From positions 6,734-13,309 of the forward strand of contig DIVK01000091.1 of NCBI GenBank assembly GCA_002422455.1: 6,576 nt of DNA. The letters run 5' to 3'. This document shows, one piece after another, positions 1 to 4,800 of the stretch. Position numbers and translations under genes: made by a program. The notes under the pieces were generated by a model. The model saw only the letters and a program-made list of their open reading frames with translations, made no database searches and was not told the DNA's origin. Within the stretch, counting starts at the first letter, position 1; the number at the start of each line of letters is the position of its first letter. Source of the DNA: Rhodoferax sp. UBA6134. GTDB lineage: Bacteria > Pseudomonadota > Gammaproteobacteria > Burkholderiales > Burkholderiaceae_C.

Positions 1-18
1 GGAAAACGGGCGGTGTGA
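1..18 (+). CDS. possible 3' end of an upstream gene (last few codons)
   Basis: The intrinsic terminator that follows implies that a + strand gene ends just before it. Of the three forward frames, only frame 1 meets a stop before the terminator stem: it reads GKRAV and then TGA at 16-18, which leaves 22 nt to the stem. Frame 2 runs on to a TGA at 77-79 and frame 3 to a TGA at 129-131, both beyond the stem. Too little sequence is present to recognise a product. The end of the gene could also lie outside the window, with 1-40 being 3' untranslated sequence. Confidence 0.3.
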   Translation, partial: GKRAV

Positions 19-40
19 TGCTGCCCGTGACGCTGTATTC

Positions 41-77
41 GGGACAGTCCTTCGGGGCTGTCCCCTTTTGCATTTTT
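41..77 (+). terminator. Rho-independent terminator of the upstream transcript
   Basis: Bases 41-50 pair with 55-64 to form a 10-bp stem (GGGACAG against CTGTCCC, then one G-U pair and two C-G pairs) closed by a UUCG tetraloop at 51-54, one of the most stable RNA loops. The stem is followed by CTTTTGCATTTTT (65-77), a T-rich though interrupted tail. No T-tract lies on the other side, so it works only in the + direction. It separates the secretion operon from upstream transcription and implies that the operon's own promoter lies in the short stretch after it or that some read-through occurs. Confidence 0.85.
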
Positions 78-87
78 GATGAGGCGG

Positions 88-122
88 TCTGCGCCAAGTC
101 CGTGGTGCGGGCTTGGCGCAGA
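88..122 (+). repeat. perfect inverted repeat (leader hairpin or operator) just upstream of the transporter gene
   Basis: The 11-base arm TCTGCGCCAAG (88-98) is the exact reverse complement of CTTGGCGCAGA (112-122). Inside it, 99-102 can also pair with 108-111 (one G-U pair, then C-G, C-G, G-C), giving a 15-bp stem with a 5-nt loop at 103-107. There is no T-run after it, so it is not a standard terminator. It ends 21 nt before the transporter ATG, and 123-143 contains no purine-rich ribosome-binding site. It could be an RNA element in the 5' leader that controls transporter translation, a dimeric regulator's operator in DNA, or a 3'-end stabilising structure of the upstream mRNA. The sequence alone does not decide. 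Confidence 0.6.
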
Positions 123-143
123 TTGGCTTGACGTGGTTGAACG

Positions 144-1706
144 ATGAATAAAACGCTGTGGACACTGTGGATGGTGCTGGCCGGCATGGGCCTGGGCGGC
201 TGGGGTGCGGCCCATGCGCAGGAGGCCGCTTTTGACGTATTCGAATACCGGGTCGAGGGCAGCACGCTGTTGCCCGTGACCGTGGTCGAGCAGGCGGTGT
301 ACCCGCACCTGGGCGAGAAGAAAACGCTGGCAGACGTGGAGGCGGCGCGTGAAGAGCTGGAGAAGGCCTACCACGGTGCGGGCTACCTCACCGTGCTGGT
401 GAGCATTCCGCAGCAAAAGGTGGACGGCGGCGTGGTCAGGCTGGCCGTGACCGAGGCGCCGGTGGACCGGCTGCGCGTGGTGGAGTCGCGCTATTTCAGC
501 CTGGGCGCCATCAAGGCCGGCGCGCCGGAGCTGGCCGAGGGCAATGTGCCGCATTTTCCGCAAATGCAGGAAGAGCTGGCGGCGCTGAACCGTTCACCGG
601 ACCGCCGCATCACCCCGGTCATGCGCCCCGGCAAGACGCCGGGCACGGTGGAGGTGGACTTGAAGGTGCAGGACGCACTGCCGCTGCACGGCGGCATCGA
701 GGTCAACAACCGCTACAGCCAGGACACCACGCCGACCCGCCTGACGGCCAGCCTGCGCTATGACAACCTGTGGAACAGGCAGCATGGCCTGGGGCTGACG
801 GTGCAGACCGTGCCGGAGAACCCCGACGAGAGCCGCGTGTTTTCCGCCAGCTACACCTGGCCGCTGGCATCGGGCAACTTTCTGGCCTTTTACGGCGTCA
901 AGTCGGACTCCGACGTGGCGGCGGTCGGCACGCTCAACGTGGTGGGCAAGGGCGTGATTCTGGGCGCGCGCTACATCCTGCCGCTGCGCGGGAGCGAGGA
1001 TTTCTTCCACACCGCCACGCTGGGGGTGGACCACAAGGACTTTGACCAGGCGGTGCGGCTGATCGGCAGCGGCGGCTTCAACACGCCCATTACCTACATG
1101 CCGTTCACCCTGGGCTGGGACGGCACCTGGCTGGGCCAGGGCCGCAGCAGCAAGCTGGGCGTGGCGTTCAACTTTCACCTGCGCGGGCTGGTGGGGGACG
1201 AGCAGGAGTTTGCCGACAAGCGCTTCAAGGGGCGCCCGGGCTATGCCTACTTGCGCGGCACTGTGTCGCACAGCGAAACGGGGCGCGGTGGCTGGGGGGC
1301 CAGTGCGCGCGCCAGTTGGCAGCTTGCCGGGCAGCCCCTGATTTCGAACGAGCAGTTCGCCATCGGGGGGGCGGAAACGGTGCGTGGCTACCTGGAGTCG
1401 GCCGCGATGGGCGACAAGGGCATCGCGCTCAGCCTGGAGGCGTCCACGCCCAATTTTGCAAAACGTTTGAGCGACGCGCTGGACGATGCGCATGCGCTGA
1501 CTTTCTTTGACGGCGGCACGGTAAAGGTGATCGACCCGATCACCGCCGACGACCATTACACACTGGCCGGCGCCGGGCTGGGGCTGCGCATGAAAGGCTG
1601 GCGCGGCGCCACGGTGGCGCTGGACTGGGCGGTGGCGCTGAAAGACCTGGGCAACACCCGGCGCGGTGACCGCCGCGTGTATTTCAAGTTGGGTTACGAG
1701 TGGTGA
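144..1706 (+). CDS. TpsB outer-membrane transporter, ShlB/FhaC/HecB family
   Basis: This 520-residue protein is the outer-membrane pore and folding platform that secretes the partner exoprotein encoded just downstream. Residues 1-25 are a Sec signal peptide (MNK start, hydrophobic core, cut after AHA). Two POTRA domains follow at about 30-105 (opening FDVFEYRVEGSTLLP) and 107-180 (with LNRSPDRRITPVMRPG and VQDALP). Residues 181-520 form the 16-strand barrel, opening with the family-typical GGIEVNNRYS and YDNLWNRQHGLGL. The conserved L6-loop motif VRGY is at 413-416, with the key Arg at 414. FFDGG is at 454-458, and the chain ends in the aromatic beta-signal FKLGYEW. The length is near the usual 530-590. 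The POTRA starts within about 7 residues of the predicted cleavage site, leaving little room for the H1 plug helix seen in FhaC. There is no cysteine. An in-frame TGA at 138-140 makes 144 the first possible ATG; its ribosome-binding site is weak. It is the first gene of a tpsB-tpsA operon. The family call is certain; the orthologue is not. Confidence 0.96.
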   Translation: MNKTLWTLWMVLAGMGLGGWGAAHAQEAAFDVFEYRVEGSTLLPVTVVEQAVYPHLGEKKTLADVEAAREELEKAYHGAGYLTVLVSIPQQKVDGGVVRLAVTEAPVDRLRVVESRYFSLGAIKAGAPELAEGNVPHFPQMQEELAALNRSPDRRITPVMRPGKTPGTVEVDLKVQDALPLHGGIEVNNRYSQDTTPTRLTASLRYDNLWNRQHGLGLTVQTVPENPDESRVFSASYTWPLASGNFLAFYGVKSDSDVAAVGTLNVVGKGVILGARYILPLRGSEDFFHTATLGVDHKDFDQAVRLIGSGGFNTPITYMPFTLGWDGTWLGQGRSSKLGVAFNFHLRGLVGDEQEFADKRFKGRPGYAYLRGTVSHSETGRGGWGASARASWQLAGQPLISNEQFAIGGAETVRGYLESAAMGDKGIALSLEASTPNFAKRLSDALDDAHALTFFDGGTVKVIDPITADDHYTLAGAGLGLRMKGWRGATVALDWAVALKDLGNTRRGDRRVYFKLGYEW

Positions 1707-1713
1707 ATGCGGC

Positions 1714-1720
1714 AGGGGGA
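1714..1720 (+). promoter_or_regulatory. Shine-Dalgarno site of the exoprotein gene
   Basis: AGGGGGA lies 5 nt before the ATG at 1726, within the 19-nt gap after the transporter stop codon (1704-1706). It is much stronger than anything in front of the transporter gene, which fits a higher need for cargo than for pore. It also fixes the exoprotein start, which agrees with the ESPR signal beginning at that methionine. No terminator or promoter fits in the gap, so the two genes should be co-transcribed. Confidence 0.85.
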
Positions 1721-1725
1721 ACAAC

Positions 1726-1881
1726 ATGAATCGCAACCGTTATCGACTGGTATTTAACGCCACCGTGGGCATGATGGTGCCCCTGGCGGAGACCGCGCGT
1801 GGCCGGGGCAAGTCCGCCAGCGGCGTGAGTCTGGCCGGCGTGCTGCTGGCCGCCGTGGCGTTGTCGCCCCCCGCGCAAGCC
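1726..1881 (+). other. extended signal peptide (ESPR plus Sec signal) of TpsA
   Basis: Residues 1-52 of the exoprotein. The charged N-terminal extension MNRNRYRLVFN followed by LAETARGRGKSASG matches the ESPR pattern found on large type V secreted proteins (typically MNK-YR-V-N ... SE-A-G-GK). The classical part follows: a hydrophobic stretch at 34-47 and an AQA cleavage site at 50-52, giving a mature start ELPVASTGG. In this family the extension is known to slow inner-membrane export and keep the long chain translocation-competent. The aromatic residue usual in the middle is replaced by GMMVPL. Confidence 0.88.
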
Positions 1882-4800
1882 GAGTTGCCGGTGGCCAGCA
1901 CCGGCGGGGCCATTCCGAATTTCGTGAGCGCCGGGCAGGCCGGCTACCAGGTCAACGGCAACCAGGCGTTTGTCAACCAGGTCGGCAACAAGGCCATCCT
2001 GAACTGGCAAAGCTTCAACGTCAGCGCCGGCAGCAACGTGCAATTCCGCCAGGTGGACAGTCTGGCCGGCAACAACCTGGTGCCGGGCGCCAGCTTTACC
2101 TCGCTCAACCGCATCTGGGACAACAATCCCAGCGTGATCGCGGGCAGCCTGTCGCAAGGGGCGGGTCAAAAAGGCAATGTGATCCTGGTCAACAGCAATG
2201 GCATCGCGTTCATGGGCGGCTCGCAGGTGAACCTGAACAGCTTCACGGCGAGCACGCTGAATATCGCCGACAGCTTCATTCTCGATACCTTGTTGACCAC
2301 CAACGGCCAGCCGCAATTCGAGAAGGCACTGGATGGCGGCGAGGGCCGCGGCTTCGTCAAGGTGTTCGAAAACGCAAAAATCAGCGCAGGCAGCCAGGGC
2401 CGGGTGATGCTCATCGCGCCGACGGTGATCAATAAAGGCAAGGTCGAGGCACCGGACGGACAAGTGGTGATGGCGGCGGGCACCAAGGTTTTTTTGCGGA
2501 CTGCCTCGGCGTTTGGCGATAACAATGTGCGCGGCCTGCTGGTGGAGGTGGACAGCCCGGCGGGGTTGGCTGATTTTGACACCGCCAATGCCGACGTGAA
2601 AAACGGTGTGCTCGATGGCCGGTCCGTGACGCTGACCGATGCTGCTGCCGACAAGCTGGGTCACGCGACCAATTGGGGTGAGCTCACCTCGCCACGCGGC
2701 AATGTCACCATGGTGGGCTACGCGGTCAACCAGATGGGCATTGCGCGTGCGACGACGTCGGTGGTGGCGAACGGTTCTGTGTACTTGCTGGCCAAGGACC
2801 GTACGATTGTTCCGAGTTCGGTTCCCGAGCAAAAGTTGCCCGGCAGTCGTTCGCAACGCGCAGGGCGCGTGGTCCTGGGTGCCGGCAGCCTGACCGAGGT
2901 ATTGCCGGACGTGGCTGACGCGACCGCCGCGCTGGATGGGTCAACCGGACAAGGCTTGCCGAGCCAGTCGAAGGTGCAGGTGCTGGGGCAGGACATTCGC
3001 ATGGAGGGTGGCGCGGTCATTGACGTGCCCGCCGGCGAAGTGAGTATGGTCGCCATGGACCGGCCCGCGGATGCCAGCACCGATGCGAGCAACCCTTTCA
3101 AGCAGATTGGTTTCACTTCGGCCAATGCGCGTATCCACATTGCCGATGGCGCGCGCATCAGTGTTGCGGGGCTGGAAGATGTGCGGGTTTCAGCCGCGCG
3201 CAACAGCGTGGAGGTCGAGTTGCGCGGGGACGAGTTGAAGGACTCCCCGGTCAATCAGCAGGGTTCGCTGCGCGGGCAGACGGCCTATGTTGACATCAAC
3301 CGTGCCCTGGCCAACGCCAATGCCGGCAAGTCCACGCTGATTGCCAAGGACAGCTTGGAGAGTTACCAGGCGAAGCTGGAGCGTACCGTGGCCGAGCGTT
3401 CGACGGCGGGCGGCGTGGTGAGGTTGCAGTCGCAGGGTGAGGCCATTCTGGAAAGCGGCGCGATCGTCGATCTGTCCGGCGGTAGCGTTCGGTACACTGC
3501 CGCCAACGTGAAAACCACCTTGCTGAGTTCGAATGGCAAGTTGACCGATTTGGCGGACGCCAGTGCCGAGACGCGCTACGACGGGATTGCCACCCGTTAC
3601 GTCATTGATTACGGGCGGTGGAATCGCAAGGAGGTGATCGATCTCGGCCAGAGCTACCGCTTCGATCCGGGTTATGTCGAGGGCAAGGATGCGGGCATGC
3701 TTGAGGTGATCGGCATGGGTGCGACGGTCATGCAGGCCGACGTGGTGGGGCGTACCCTCTCTGGCGAACTGCAGCGTGACACCGGCCAGACCCCCGCGGG
3801 CGCCCGCTTGCGCCTGGGCAGCGACGCTGTGGCGGGTGATTACAAGTTCAATCAACGTTTCGAAGTCGGTAGCGCGGCTGCAAGTTTGTCCAAAGGCTTT
3901 GGCTTTGGCGACAATCTGCCGGCCGACCTGAAATCCGTTTTGGGGTTCAATCCATCGAGCATGGGGGAGGGCAGGATTGCGCAGTTGGAAGTGTTCAGCA
4001 ACCAGGCCGCCGAGATTCGTGAGGCCTTGCGCACGCCGCAAGGCGGCAGCGTGCGGATTACGGCCCGAAGCGTGGATGTTGCGGCCGATGTCAGCGCGCA
4101 GGGGGGAAATATTGCGTTCAATGCGCGTGCCAATCAGGCGAGCGGGACCATTGCGCCGAGCACACTGAACGTTACGGTCAGGGACGGCGTAAACGTGTCG
4201 GCACGTGGCGAGTGGATCAATCAGTTGGCCGCGGCCGGTGATGTTGCGTCAACCGGCGCCAGCATCAACGGCGGCGGCATCACGCTGTCGGCGTTGAACA
4301 ATGTTGATCTCGAATCGAGCTCGCATATCGATGTCACGGGCGGCGGGCGCGTCAAACCGGACGGAAAAATTGCGGGAGGCAAGGGCGGGGCGATCACGAT
4401 CGAGGCCAATGCCGGCGTTGGCGCATCCAACCTGCAAACTGGCGGCGTCAAGTTGGCCGGCGAGTTGAGCGGCCATGGCATCGCTCAAGGTGGCAGCCTG
4501 AAAATTTCTTCTGGCAAGGTCCAGATCGGCGGGTCGGAGGACATGACGCCGGGCGCGCTCAATCTGGACAGCGATTTCATCAATCGCGGCGGTTTCTCCG
4601 ACATTGTGCTGACTGGACGCGATGGCGTGACGGTGGCTGATGGTGTTGCGCTGGCGCCAGTTCTTCAAACAATGGAGCTGGAACCCGGTTATGTGCTGCA
4701 GCCCAGCGGCGGCCAGCTAGAGCGCTTCAGCAGGCGCGTTGCGCTGGAGCCCCACTTGCGCAAACCGGTGAATCTGACCCTGTCGGCCGACACGGTTACG

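Noticed and set aside
128..133. TTGACG as a -35 promoter element
   Set aside because: A matching -10 would fall inside the transporter coding sequence, downstream of the start codon, so it cannot drive the gene from its ATG. No other -35/-10 pair with proper spacing was convincing.
1662..1670. RGD tripeptide in the transporter (residues 507-509)
   Set aside because: It lies in the turn between the last two barrel strands, which faces the periplasm, so it cannot contact host receptors.
594..1736. 380-codon open frame on the minus strand
   Set aside because: It is antisense to the transporter barrel region, which carries VRGY and the C-terminal beta-signal. The composition is of shadow type (Arg, His, Gln, Ala) and no motif is visible.
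1707..1757. 16-codon ORF starting at the ATG right after the transporter stop (ATGCGGCAG...TAA)
   Set aside because: It has no ribosome-binding site of its own, and its first codons contain the Shine-Dalgarno site of the exoprotein gene. It could at most act in translational coupling, and nothing in the sequence supports that.
1684..2856. 390-codon open frame on the minus strand
   Set aside because: It spans the transporter end, the intergenic gap and the TPS domain on the opposite strand. The Arg/His-rich sequence has no domain, and the sense strand is fully explained.
3190..4041. 283-codon open frame on the minus strand
   Set aside because: It is antisense to conserved TpsA blocks (ELRGDELKDSP and FDPGYVEGKDAG), and its composition is that of a shadow frame.
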